Of a stretch of DNA of 64,000 bases, positions 1 to 8,009 are shown one piece after another (positions within the stretch are counted from its first letter, which is position 1; each line of letters starts with the position of its first letter). The notes below the pieces were generated by a model. The model saw only the letters and a program-made list of their open reading frames with translations, was not told the origin of the DNA and did no database searches. This DNA comes from Streptomyces ficellus (GTDB lineage: Bacteria; Actinomycetota; Actinomycetes; Streptomycetales; Streptomycetaceae), in contig NZ_JAUEPL010000001.1 of the NCBI RefSeq assembly GCF_030406405.1, positions 1 through 64,000 of the forward strand. Reading direction: 5' to 3'. A program made the translations under genes and the position numbers.

Positions 1-285
1 GCTGCGTGGTTGCGGGCGGGGGCCCGGGCGCGCGGCGGGCTGGGCGCACGTGCGGGTGGGCCCGGCGGGGGGCGGGCTGCGGGCTGGAGCCCACGCGCGG
101 CGGGCTGCGGCACCCTCCGGCGTGGGGCGGGGCGGCGATGGAGGGGCACCGGCTCCTGGGGCGCGGGGCGGGCGGCGGTGGCTCCCGCTCGGGCGGGACG
201 CGGCTCCGGGAAGTGACGGCACGCGGGTGACGGGTGGGCTCCCGGCCCGGGGGTGTGCGCTCGGCGGGCGGGTGGGCCTGCGGAA
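1..285. other. Start of window, no gene supported
   Basis: G-rich stretch in which all three forward frames stay open because of base composition. The predicted peptides are Gly/Arg/Ala low complexity and look like no family I know. Nothing else is supported here. Any promoter for the downstream DUF456 gene would lie near its right edge. Confidence 0.5.
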
Positions 286-795
286 ATGAGGTCGCTGCTG
301 CACGCTGGCCACATGGGTGCGTGGCAGTTGCTCCTGGTGGGGCTGGTCATGCTGCTCGGCCTGCTCGGCGTGCTCATCCCGGGCGTGCCGGGCCCGTGGC
401 TCGTGTGGGCTGCGGTGATGTGGTGGGCGCTGCACGTGCAGACCGGCCTGGCCTGGTGGCTGCTCGTCGGCTCCACCGCGCTGCTGCTCCTGACCCAGGT
501 CGTCGTCTGGCAGCTGCCGGCCCGCCGGCTGCGCGGCATCGGCGTGACCCGGCGCATGGTGGTGTACGCCGGTGCCGGCGCCCTGCTCGGGTTCTTCCTC
601 GTACCCGTCGTCGGAGCCGTACCCGGATACATCGGCGGCATTTACCTCTGCGAGCGGTTCCGGCTCGGCGGCCACGGACCGGCCGTGGCCTCCACCCGGA
701 CCGTCATGCGGGCGATCGGCACCAGCGTGCTGGTGGAGCTGTTCGCCTGTCTGCTGATCCTCGGCGCCTGGATGGGCGCCGTGCTCGGCGGCTGA
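286..795 (+). CDS. DUF456 family membrane protein
   Basis: Small integral membrane protein of 169 residues in the DUF456 family; its biochemical role is unknown. Hydrophobic segments with Gly hinges (LGVLIPGVPGPWLVW near the N-terminus, then GALLGFFLVPVVGAVPG) give the family's typical two halves and probably four to five membrane passes. I placed the start at ATG 286. GTG 253 and ATG 313 are also in frame, and no Shine-Dalgarno sequence clearly decides between them. The gene stands alone and converges on rsgA, from which it is separated by a heptamer repeat array. The family call is firm, the start is not. Confidence 0.75.
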   Translation: MRSLLHAGHMGAWQLLLVGLVMLLGLLGVLIPGVPGPWLVWAAVMWWALHVQTGLAWWLLVGSTALLLLTQVVVWQLPARRLRGIGVTRRMVVYAGAGALLGFFLVPVVGAVPGYIGGIYLCERFRLGGHGPAVASTRTVMRAIGTSVLVELFACLLILGAWMGAVLGG

Positions 796-853
796 ACGGC
801 TCGGGCGGGAGCGGAGCCGGCAGGCCGCGCGAGCGCCCTGCCGACCCCGGCCA

Positions 854-902
854 CCGGTCACCGGTCAGCGGTCAGCGGTCACCGGTCACCGGTCACCGGT
901 CA
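854..902. repeat. Seven tandem copies of a 7-bp repeat
   Basis: Seven head-to-tail heptamers of the form (C/G)CGGTCA, five starting with C and two with G. They fill the gap between the convergent DUF456 and rsgA genes. On the reverse strand the last copy supplies the TGA stop codon of rsgA (900-902). Confidence 0.9.
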
Positions 903-2018
903 GCGCAAGCGCCCCCGCTTGGCCTGCATGGCCGCGCGGCCTTCCGCGCCCTTGCGCTTCCAGTCCTTGAGCAGCTCGGACCGCATTCGGGCGTCGGTCT
1001 TCGCGACGATGCGCTGGTTCTCGCGCAGCAACTTGCGGTAGCTGTCCAGCCGCCGCTCGGGCAGCGAACCGTCCTCGATGGCGGCGAGCACGGCGCAGCC
1101 GGGCTCCGACTGGTGGGCGCAGTCGTGGAAGCGGCATCCCTCGGCCAGTTGCTCGATCTCCGAGAAGACCTGGGCGACACCGGTCCCGGCGTCCCAGAGG
1201 CCGACACCCCGCAGCCCAGGGGTGTCGATGAGCACGCCACCGCCCGGCAGCGCGAGCAGGTTGCGGGTGGTCGTGGTGTGCCGGCCCTTGCCGTCGACGT
1301 CCCGGATGGCCTGCACGGCCATCACGTCCTCGCCGAGCAGCGCGTTGGCGAGGGTGGACTTGCCGGCGCCGGAGGTACCGAGCAGCACGCTCGTCCCACC
1401 CGCGATCACCGCGGCGAGCACGTCGACGCCCTCGCCGGTGGCGGCGCTGACGGTCAGCACCTGGACGCCGGGCGCGGCCGTCTCGACGTCCTGGACGAGA
1501 TACGACAGGCCGACCGGGTCGGGCACCAGGTCCGCCTTGGTGAGGACGACGAGCGGCTGGGCGCCCGACTCCCAGGCGAGGGCGAGGAACCGTTCGATCC
1601 GGCCGAGGTCCAGTTCGGCCGAGAGCGGGACCGCGATGATCGTGTGGTCGACGTTGGCCGCGAGGATCTGTCCCTCGGACCGGTTGGACGAGGTGGACCG
1701 TACGAACGCGGTACGGCGCGGCAGATAGGCGCGTACGTAACGGGGGTGCCCGTCGGCGTCGACGGCCGCCCAATCACCGGTGCAGATCACCAGCAGGGGG
1801 TCGTGCGGGGTCACGAACGCGGTGTCCGCGCGGACGGTCCCGGCGGCGGTGACGAGATCGCACTGGCCGCGGTCCACGCGTACGACCCGGCCCGGGACCA
1901 GCCCTTGGCCGGCGTACGGGGCGAACTCGGCCTCCCAGGCGGCGTCCCATCCGTACGGAGACAGGGCGTCCGAGGACGGGAACGAGGACGAACCGGACGA
2001 GAGAGGGAACGAAGACAA
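900..2018 (-). CDS. rsgA: Ribosome small subunit-dependent GTPase RsgA
   Basis: GTPase that helps late maturation of the 30S ribosomal subunit. The order of motifs is the circular permutation typical of the family: an OB-like N-terminal part, then G4 (TKAD), then the P-loop GTSGAGKST, then G3 (DTPG), and finally a zinc knuckle (CRFHDCAH with a further Cys in EPGC). The open frame extends to 2150 without an ATG. I chose TTG 2018 because GAAGGG lies just upstream and the resulting 372 residues fit Streptomyces homologues. The alternative is a much longer Ser/Pro-rich N-terminus. The C-terminus is very basic (AKRGRLR), as expected for an rRNA-binding protein. Confidence 0.9.
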   Translation of the reverse strand: MSSFPLSSGSSSFPSSDALSPYGWDAAWEAEFAPYAGQGLVPGRVVRVDRGQCDLVTAAGTVRADTAFVTPHDPLLVICTGDWAAVDADGHPRYVRAYLPRRTAFVRSTSSNRSEGQILAANVDHTIIAVPLSAELDLGRIERFLALAWESGAQPLVVLTKADLVPDPVGLSYLVQDVETAAPGVQVLTVSAATGEGVDVLAAVIAGGTSVLLGTSGAGKSTLANALLGEDVMAVQAIRDVDGKGRHTTTTRNLLALPGGGVLIDTPGLRGVGLWDAGTGVAQVFSEIEQLAEGCRFHDCAHQSEPGCAVLAAIEDGSLPERRLDSYRKLLRENQRIVAKTDARMRSELLKDWKRKGAEGRAAMQAKRGRLR

Positions 2019-2023
2019 GGGGA

Positions 2024-2037
2024 ACCCTTCGAAGGGT
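2024..2037. repeat. Perfect 14-bp palindrome at the rsgA start
   Basis: ACCCTTCGAAGGGT, a perfect palindrome whose right half provides the likely Shine-Dalgarno sequence of the TTG start at 2018. As RNA it could fold into a small hairpin that hides the ribosome site. Confidence 0.55.
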
Positions 2038-2088
2038 GGCCCCGGCGAGCCGGCGTCCGTGAACGACGCGGAAGTGAGGTGAGGAGTG

Positions 2089-2160
2089 TCAGCCGGTGGC
2101 CACGGGGGTGGAGTGGATGAACTTCTGGATGTGGGCAGCGCCCATCGCAACGACAGCCAT
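2089..2160 (-). CDS. 23-residue ORF upstream of rsgA
   Basis: Reads MAVVAMGAAHIQKFIHSTPV then ATG and a TGA stop. It has an ATG start with a strong GGGAGG Shine-Dalgarno sequence about eight bases upstream, much better than that of rsgA itself. It ends about 70 bases before the rsgA TTG and lies in another frame. I do not recognise a family. It could be a leader peptide whose translation affects rsgA, or a real small protein. It has no Cys and is not like the RHVDL-type leader at 10121. Confidence 0.5.
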   Translation of the reverse strand: MAVVAMGAAHIQKFIHSTPVATG

Positions 2161-2193
2161 CAGTCACACCTCCCGGTCCTTCGTCCGTCAGCG

Positions 2194-2205
2194 GTTCCGC
2201 GGAAC
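2194..2205. promoter_or_regulatory. Palindrome in the upstream region of rsgA
   Basis: GTTCCGCGGAAC, a perfect 12-bp palindrome between a plausible promoter read leftwards (-10 like TAAGGT near 2212-2217) and the 23-codon ORF. It could be a repressor site or a leader hairpin. No regulator can be named. Confidence 0.35.
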
Positions 2206-2264
2206 GCGCTCACCTTAGTCAGCCCACCGGCGGGCGCGCCAAAGGTTTTTCCCCTCCCACGTCT

Positions 2265-3500
2265 TCACTTCACGGACGGCGCCTCGGACGTCTCCGTGAT
2301 CTGCTCGTGCCCGGGCGGCGGGTCAGCGCGGGGCTTCGGGGCCCGGCGGAGCAATCCCCGCAGGCGGGCGATCCCGGGTTCGGTCCAGCGGGCGGTGAGC
2401 GGCCCGAGGATGACCAGGATCAGGACGTACGCGGTGGCGATGGGCCCGATCCGGGGTTCGGCGCCGACCGCGAGGCCCGCGATGACGATGGAGAACTCAC
2501 CACGGGCGACCAGCGCACCGCCCGCGCGCAGCCGGCCGCGCGGGCCGATGCCGGCGCGCCGGGCCGCGTACCAGCCGGTGACGATCTTGGTCGCGGCGGT
2601 GGCGAGGGCGAGCAGCAGCGCGGGCAGCAGCACCGGCGGGATGTCCGCGGGGGCGGTGGACAGGCCGAAGAAGACGAAGAAGACCGCGGCGAACAGGTCT
2701 CGCAGCGGGGTGAGCAGCTTGCGCGCACCCTCGGCGACCTCGCCGGAGAGCGCGATGCCGACGAGGAACGCGCCGACCGCGGCGGAGACCTGGAGTTCCT
2801 GGGCGATGCCGGCGACGAGGAGGGTCAGCCCGAGGACGACCAGGAGCAGCATCTCGGGGTTGTCGGAGGAGACGGCGCGGCTGATGATCCGTCCGTGGCG
2901 CAGCGCGACGTACAGCACGAGGCCGATCGTGCCGAGCGCGATGATCAGGGTGATGCTGCCGCCCGCGAGTCCGACACCGGCCAGGAGGGCGGTCAGGACG
3001 GGGAGGTACAGCGCCATCGCCAGGTCCTCGATGACGAGCAGCCCGAGGATGACGGGGGTTTCGCGGTTGCCGAGCCGTCCGAGGTCGGTGAGGACCTTGG
3101 CGATGACGCCGGAGGAGGAGATCCAGGTGACGCCGGCGAGGGCGACGGCGGCGACCGGCCCCCAGCCCAGCAGGAGCGCGGCGACCGCGCCCGGGGTGGC
3201 GTTGAGTACGAAGTCGACGGCGCCGGAGGGGTATTGGGTCTTGAGGCTGGTGACCAGTTCGGTGGCGCTGTACTCCAGGCCGAGCAGCAGGAGCAGCAGG
3301 ATGACGCCGATCTCGGCGCCGACGGCGACGAAGCCCTCGCTGGCGTTGAGGGGGAGCAGTCCGCCGTGTCCGAAGGCGAGCCCGGCGAGGAGGTAGAGCG
3401 GTATCGGTGACAGGCCGACGCGCCCGGCGAAGCGGCCTATCAGTCCCAGGCAGAGGATGACCGCCCCGAGTTCTATGAGGAGCGCGGTGGTGTCGTGCAT
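2265..3500 (-). CDS. Cation/proton antiporter, CPA2 (KefB/KhtU) family
   Basis: Integral membrane exchanger of 411 residues, about 12 hydrophobic segments, of the CPA2 family that moves K+ or Na+ against H+. Features include IGRFAGRVGLSPIPLYLLAG near the N-terminus and the long alternating hydrophobic and Gly-rich helices of the Na_H_Exchanger domain. It lacks the cytosolic TrkA-N domain of E. coli KefB, which fits a two-gene system in which the upstream gene supplies the regulatory subunit. The start is ATG 3500, one base after the stop of that gene. An earlier in-frame start would add a Pro/Arg-rich shadow of the neighbour. The ion specificity cannot be read from sequence. Confidence 0.88.
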   Translation of the reverse strand: MHDTTALLIELGAVILCLGLIGRFAGRVGLSPIPLYLLAGLAFGHGGLLPLNASEGFVAVGAEIGVILLLLLLGLEYSATELVTSLKTQYPSGAVDFVLNATPGAVAALLLGWGPVAAVALAGVTWISSSGVIAKVLTDLGRLGNRETPVILGLLVIEDLAMALYLPVLTALLAGVGLAGGSITLIIALGTIGLVLYVALRHGRIISRAVSSDNPEMLLLVVLGLTLLVAGIAQELQVSAAVGAFLVGIALSGEVAEGARKLLTPLRDLFAAVFFVFFGLSTAPADIPPVLLPALLLALATAATKIVTGWYAARRAGIGPRGRLRAGGALVARGEFSIVIAGLAVGAEPRIGPIATAYVLILVILGPLTARWTEPGIARLRGLLRRAPKPRADPPPGHEQITETSEAPSVK

Positions 3501-3501
3501 G

Positions 3502-3972
3502 TCATCCTCCGGCGATGATCTCGGCGAGGGCGTCCACACCTTCGCGGGTGCCCACGGCGACGAGTGTGTCGCCGGCCGCCAGCCGGAAGTCCGGCCCCGG
3601 TGAGGGGTGCGCGCTGGTGCGGCGCAGTACGGCGACGATGGAGGCGCCCGTGCGGGTGCGGGCCCGGGTATCACCGAGCAACCGCCCTGTGTAGGGGGAG
3701 TGGCTGCTGACCGGGATGTGTTCGGTGACCAGGTCCAGACCGTCCGTGCGGATCGCTTCGAGCGGCATCGGGTCGATCAAGTGGGCCAGGCTGGTGGCCT
3801 CTTCGGGGGTGAGGGGCACCGATGCCTGGCAGGTGTCCGGGTCGTCGGCCCGGTAGAAGCCGAGGAACCGGCGCCCGTCGTGGTGGACGACGACGGAGAT
3901 GTGCTGACCGGCCTCGGTCGTGAAGTCGTACTGCGTTCCGACGCCGGGCAATGGGGTGCTGCGCGTGCCCAT
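3502..3972 (-). CDS. Antiporter regulatory subunit with RCK_C (TrkA-C) domain
   Basis: Cytosolic protein of 156 residues. The C-terminal half (from about residue 75: IRTDGLDLVTEHIPV to DTLVAVGTREGVDALAEII) is an RCK_C domain, known to bind nucleotides and gate K+/H+ antiporters, as in the KhtT-KhtU pair of Bacillus. The N-terminal half (GVGTQYDF, HHDGRRFLGFYR) matches the KhtT-like N-domain. The start ATG has GGAGG a few bases upstream. The stop is one base from the antiporter start, so the two are translated as a unit. I infer that it tunes the antiporter in response to ion or nucleotide levels. Confidence 0.88.
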   Translation of the reverse strand: MGTRSTPLPGVGTQYDFTTEAGQHISVVVHHDGRRFLGFYRADDPDTCQASVPLTPEEATSLAHLIDPMPLEAIRTDGLDLVTEHIPVSSHSPYTGRLLGDTRARTRTGASIVAVLRRTSAHPSPGPDFRLAAGDTLVAVGTREGVDALAEIIAGG

Positions 3973-4032
3973 GATCGCCCCTCCGCGAGTGAACAGACGC
4001 CAGACTGGAAAAGGATCTTCTTTACCTTATCA

Positions 4033-4578
4033 TTACACTCGGCTGAGCGGCGCGGCACCGAAGGAGACGTCGAAGCGGTCGCACCAGATGCTGACGCTGG
4101 TGTACGTGCCCAGGTCCAGCCCGGCGGGGAGCCGGTAGTTCTGGTCGCCCTTGTTGCCCTTGAGGTCGCCCAGGTTGACATAGGCGCCGTCGTCGAAGAC
4201 GCCCCAGCCGTCCTTGCCTTCCCGTACGGGGGCGTCGGTGATCCAGACCTTGAGGTCGGGCCCGTTGCTCGTGTCCAGGTTCTCCAACCGGAGGGACAGG
4301 GAGCCGTCGGCCAGCCGCAGCACGCGCACCGTGCCGGTGGTGCTGTGCTCATGGCTGATCAAGGTGCCGGTGGCGAGCGTCCGGGGCCCGGCCGGACCGG
4401 ACTGCTCGGCCGAAGGGCGGGTGGTGGCGGCCTCCGAGGGCGCCGCCTCGCTGACCGTCCGGTCCGCCCACAGCTTCCACGGCTGGAACCAGCACAGCCC
4501 GAACCCCGCCGCCACCAGGGCCAGCGCGAGGGCGCCGATCATCACCGGACTGGTCATCGCTCGTCGTACCCGTGTCAC
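4033..4578 (-). CDS. Membrane-anchored DM13 domain protein
   Basis: 181 residues: one N-terminal membrane segment (about residues 10-28, MIGALALALVAAGFGLCW), a low-complexity linker, then an extracellular DM13 domain from about residue 68 to the end. The family hallmark YVNLGDLKGNKGDQNYRLP is clear, as is the single Cys in SIWCDRF. DM13 domains are thought to be cytochrome- or redox-linked, with the Cys as a possible redox site, but function is unproven. It follows no obvious partner and lies upstream of the antiporter pair on the same strand. Confidence 0.85.
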   Translation of the reverse strand: MTRVRRAMTSPVMIGALALALVAAGFGLCWFQPWKLWADRTVSEAAPSEAATTRPSAEQSGPAGPRTLATGTLISHEHSTTGTVRVLRLADGSLSLRLENLDTSNGPDLKVWITDAPVREGKDGWGVFDDGAYVNLGDLKGNKGDQNYRLPAGLDLGTYTSVSIWCDRFDVSFGAAPLSRV

Positions 4579-4832
4579 CGCTGCCTCCTCGAATGGGCGT
4601 GTGTCCCGCGCCCATTCAATGCGAGAAAAGCGCTGCTGAGCTTTGCGGGCCGATCACGAAATCCTTACGTCACCGGCCTTACGTCACCGCCGGGCAGCGT
4701 CACCTGGAAGCGGCAGCCTCCTGCGACGTTGCGTACGCCCGCCCGGGAGCGAGAGAAACCGGCCGGGTCCAGAGATGTTCCGCATGCCGCCAGTGTGGGG
4801 CGCGGCACTGACAGCGCCCCGTGACCACCGGG

Positions 4833-6023
4833 TCAGGAACGCTCTTCCCCCTCCCGGTTCCTCCCCCGTTCCCGATCGCGTTCCTTCTCCCGTCCCTTCT
4901 CGCGCTCCTTCTCCTTCGCCGAGTGCAGCCGGGACTTCACGTCGTCCGGCGGCAGGAACCGCGACCAGCGCTCGGGGAACTCCGAGGGCATGTCCGGGTC
5001 CTCGTCGTCCAGGCCCTCGACCGCCGCCTTCGCGCGGGCGACCAGGGCCGCGGCCTCGGCCGTGCGGGCGCGTTCGTTCGCGGCGCGGGCCGCCGCCGTG
5101 GCGACCGAGGGCCAGACGCGGTCGATCGCCGCGTTCACCGCGGCGCCCACCAGGACCGCGAAGGCCGAGATGCCGATCCACAGCAGGACCGCGATGGGCG
5201 CGGAGAGCGAACCGTAGATCGTCGGGCCCTCGACCGTACTGGTCAGGTAGATGCGCAGCAGGAAGCTGCCGAGGACCCACATCGCGAGGGCCACCAGCGC
5301 GCCCGGGACGTCCTCGATCCAGGGCGAGCGCACCGGGACGGACACGTGGTAGAGCGTGGTGAGGAAGGCGATGGACAGCAGGATCACGACCGGCCAGTAC
5401 AGGATGGAGACGACTTCCGTGCTCCACGGGACCAGTTCCACCACCCGGTCCGGCCCGACCACCGCCAGTGGCAGGACGACCGCGCCGATGAGCAGGGCGA
5501 CGATGTAGAGGAGGAAGGCCAGGAGCCGGGTCGCGACGATGCCGCGGTGGCCGTCCAGGCCGTACATCACGGTGATCGTGTCGATGAAGACGTTAACCGC
5601 CCGCGAGCCGGACCACAGCGCGATGGCGAAGCCGATCGAGATGATGTCGGGGCGGCCGCCGTGGGTGACGTCGGCCAGCAACGGTTTCGCGATGTCGTTG
5701 ACGCCCCGGTCGGACAGGACCGTGCCGACCGCTCGGAGGATGTTCCGTTCGATGGAGGCGACGGTGGTGGTGTCGGTCCAGTCGTCGATGTAGCCGAGGA
5801 GGCCCAGGAGGCCCATCATCAGGGGCGGCAGCGACAACAGGGTGAAGAACGCCGCCTCGGCGGCGAGGCCGAGGATCCGGTACTCGATGCACGAATTGAC
5901 GGTGTCCTTCAGGAGCAGCCAGACCATCCTCCGCTTGGACACGTTGCGGTAGAGGGCCCGGGCCCGGTGGAGTCTGCCCTGAGGCCGAGGAAGCCCCGGG
6001 GGTGTTTCATTTGCTGCCTGCAC
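4833..6023 (-). CDS. YihY/BrkB family integral membrane protein
   Basis: 396 residues with about six membrane helices of the YihY (Virul_fac_BrkB) family, once mislabelled ribonuclease BN; its transport or envelope role is unsettled. The YRILGLAAEAAFFTLLSLPP region opens the domain, and GSRAVNVFIDTITVMYGLDG is typical of actinomycete members. The last 35 residues are extremely charged (repeated EKEREKGREKERDRERGR), probably an exposed cytosolic tail. The best in-frame start is GTG 6023, although the Shine-Dalgarno sequence lies against it. An ATG at 6010 with ideal spacing is out of frame. The gene is divergent from the aidB-like gene with 17 bases between starts. Confidence 0.82.
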   Translation of the reverse strand: MQAANETPPGLPRPQGRLHRARALYRNVSKRRMVWLLLKDTVNSCIEYRILGLAAEAAFFTLLSLPPLMMGLLGLLGYIDDWTDTTTVASIERNILRAVGTVLSDRGVNDIAKPLLADVTHGGRPDIISIGFAIALWSGSRAVNVFIDTITVMYGLDGHRGIVATRLLAFLLYIVALLIGAVVLPLAVVGPDRVVELVPWSTEVVSILYWPVVILLSIAFLTTLYHVSVPVRSPWIEDVPGALVALAMWVLGSFLLRIYLTSTVEGPTIYGSLSAPIAVLLWIGISAFAVLVGAAVNAAIDRVWPSVATAAARAANERARTAEAAALVARAKAAVEGLDDEDPDMPSEFPERWSRFLPPDDVKSRLHSAKEKEREKGREKERDRERGRNREGEERS

Positions 6024-6040
6024 CTCCTTACCGTATCCGC

Positions 6041-7681
6041 ATGGCGACCAGCACCCACACCGTGACCAACCAGCCTCCCCCCCTGGTCGGGTACGACGTG
6101 TTCACCGCGGACCGTGCCCTGACCGAGGCCGTGGAACGGCATCTTCCGCTCGAAGTCCTCGACGGGGCCCGGCAGGAGCTGTCCACGCTCGGGACCACGG
6201 CCGGCTCCGCGCAGGCGCAGGACTGGGGGGCGCTCGCCAACGAGTACCCCCCGAAGCTGCGCACCCACGACCGGTACGGCAACCGGATCGATCACGTCGA
6301 CTACCACCCGGCCTACCACCGTCTCCTCGGGCACGCCGTGACCAACGGCCTCACCAACGCCTGGGGCCGGCCCGGCGGCCATGTACGGCGCGCCGCCGGG
6401 TTCCTGGTGTGGACGCAGACCGACGCGGGGCACGGCTGCCCGCTGTCGATGACGCACGCCGCGGTGCCCGCGCTGCGCACGGACCCGGAGCTGGCCGCCG
6501 TGTGGGAGCCCAAGCTGACCTCGCAGGTGTACGAGGGCGAGGAGCTGCTGCGGCCGGCCGCGGAGAAGACCGGTGTGCTGTTCGGGATGGCCATGACCGA
6601 GAAGCAGGGCGGCAGTGACGTACGCGCCAACACCACGGCCGCGACGCCGCTGGACGCGCCGGGCGAGTACCTCCTCACCGGCCACAAGTGGTTCTGCTCG
6701 GCCCCCATGTCGGACGGCTTCCTGGTGCTGGCCCAGGCGCCCGGGGGGCTGACGTGCTTCCTGGTGCCGCGGGTGCTGGACGACGGCACCCGCAACGTGT
6801 TCATGATCCAGCGGCTGAAGGACAAGCTCGGCAACAAGTCGAACGCCTCCAGCGAGGTCGAGTTCAACGGGACGTGGGCGCGCCGGGTCGGCGAGGAGGG
6901 GCGCGGGGTGCGCACCATCATCGGGATGGTGGCGGCGACCCGGCTGGACTGTGTGGTCGGCTCGGCGGGCCTGATGCGGCAGGCGGTGGCGCAGGCGGTG
7001 CACCACGCCGCGTACCGCAGCGCGTTCGGCGGCGTACTGATCGACAAGCCGCTGATGCGCAACGTACTGGCCGATCTCGCGCTGGAGTCGGAGGCGGCGA
7101 CCACGCTGGCGATGCGGCTGGCGGCCGCCTACGACAGCGATTCGCAGGCCGAGCGGGCATTCCTGCGGATCGCGGTGCCCGCGGCCAAATACTGGGTGAC
7201 GAAGCGGTGTACGCCGGTGACGGCCGAGGCGCTGGAGTGCCTGGGCGGCAATGGGTACGTGGAGGAGTCGGGCATGCCCCGGCTGCTGCGCGAGTCGCCA
7301 CTGAACTCCATCTGGGAAGGCTCGGGCAACGTCCAGGCGCTGGATGTGCTGCGGGCGCTCCAGCGGGAGCCGCAGGCGCTGAACGCCTTCCTGGAGGAGG
7401 TCGGCACGGCGCGGGGCGCGGACCACCGGCTGGACGGGGCGATCAAGGACCTGCTGGCCGAACTGGCCGACCTGGACGGCATCGAGGCGCGGGCGCGCCG
7501 GCTGGTGGAGCGGATGGCGCTGGTGCTCCAGGGCTCGCTGCTGGTGCGCTGGGCTCCGGCGGCCGTCGCGGACGCGTTCTGCGCGTCCCGGCTGGGCGGT
7601 GACCGGGGGTCGGCGTTCGGGACGCTGCCGCACACCCTGGACCTGGCGTCCGTGGTGGAGCGGGCCCGCGCGGTGGTCTGA
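6041..7681 (+). CDS. AidB-like acyl-CoA dehydrogenase family protein
   Basis: 546-residue flavoprotein of the acyl-CoA dehydrogenase superfamily, close in length and motifs to AidB, the alkylation-response protein of E. coli that binds FAD and DNA. Key segments are MAMTEKQGGSDVRANTT (FAD and substrate loop), GHKWFCSAPMSDGFLVLAQA, and GGNGYVEESGMPRLLRE near the catalytic region. The C-terminal third (from about residue 440) is the extra helical domain that sets AidB apart from fatty-acid dehydrogenases. ATG 6041 is chosen because an upstream GTG would add residues overlapping the divergent gene. A strong hairpin follows at 7748. Whether it protects DNA or oxidises an acyl-CoA here is unknown. 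Confidence 0.83.
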   Translation: MATSTHTVTNQPPPLVGYDVFTADRALTEAVERHLPLEVLDGARQELSTLGTTAGSAQAQDWGALANEYPPKLRTHDRYGNRIDHVDYHPAYHRLLGHAVTNGLTNAWGRPGGHVRRAAGFLVWTQTDAGHGCPLSMTHAAVPALRTDPELAAVWEPKLTSQVYEGEELLRPAAEKTGVLFGMAMTEKQGGSDVRANTTAATPLDAPGEYLLTGHKWFCSAPMSDGFLVLAQAPGGLTCFLVPRVLDDGTRNVFMIQRLKDKLGNKSNASSEVEFNGTWARRVGEEGRGVRTIIGMVAATRLDCVVGSAGLMRQAVAQAVHHAAYRSAFGGVLIDKPLMRNVLADLALESEAATTLAMRLAAAYDSDSQAERAFLRIAVPAAKYWVTKRCTPVTAEALECLGGNGYVEESGMPRLLRESPLNSIWEGSGNVQALDVLRALQREPQALNAFLEEVGTARGADHRLDGAIKDLLAELADLDGIEARARRLVERMALVLQGSLLVRWAPAAVADAFCASRLGGDRGSAFGTLPHTLDLASVVERARAVV

Positions 7682-7747
7682 GGCGGGCCGGCGCGCGTAC
7701 GGAGCGGGCGGGGACCGGGGCCCTGAGCGGCGCCGCGCGTACGGAGC

Positions 7748-7781
7748 GGGCGCGGGCCGTGTGTCCATACGGCCCGCGCCC
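7748..7781 (+). terminator. 13-bp hairpin after the aidB-like gene
   Basis: Perfect inverted repeat, arms 7748-7760 and 7769-7781 (GGGCGCGGGCCGT and its complement), loop of 8. There is no T-run, which is usual for Streptomyces terminators. It lies 67 bases after the stop of the aidB-like gene. Confidence 0.7.
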
Positions 7782-8009
7782 GGGAGAGCGGCCGGATTGG
7801 TGCTGCGCCGACACGGCACCAACCCACCGCCGCACCGGAAGCACGAAGCACCGGTACGACGCCACTTTCGTACAGGGGCACAGCCGTTCGCGAGAGTTGC
7901 AAAGGGTTGCAGCGTTGTGGGCGATATCGGAGCGGGCCGCCGCGGCGTCGGGGGAGGATGGGATGACACACACCAGCCACCGCGTGCGGGCGGCAGCGGG
8001 GAGGAACCG
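7782..8009 (+). promoter_or_regulatory. Non-coding region before the GAF regulator
   Basis: Together with the hairpin this makes a 328-base gap. Repeated GTTGCA half-sites occur near 7894-7912, next to a GATATC that could serve as a -10. I cannot fix the promoter. No conserved ORF is seen. Confidence 0.35.

Noticed and set aside
854..902. CRISPR-like array
   Set aside because: Units of 7 bp without spacers; a simple tandem repeat.
234..2120. 628-codon forward ORF
   Set aside because: It runs antisense over rsgA and overlaps DUF456; composition is Arg/Gly/Ala-rich without any domain. A high-GC shadow.
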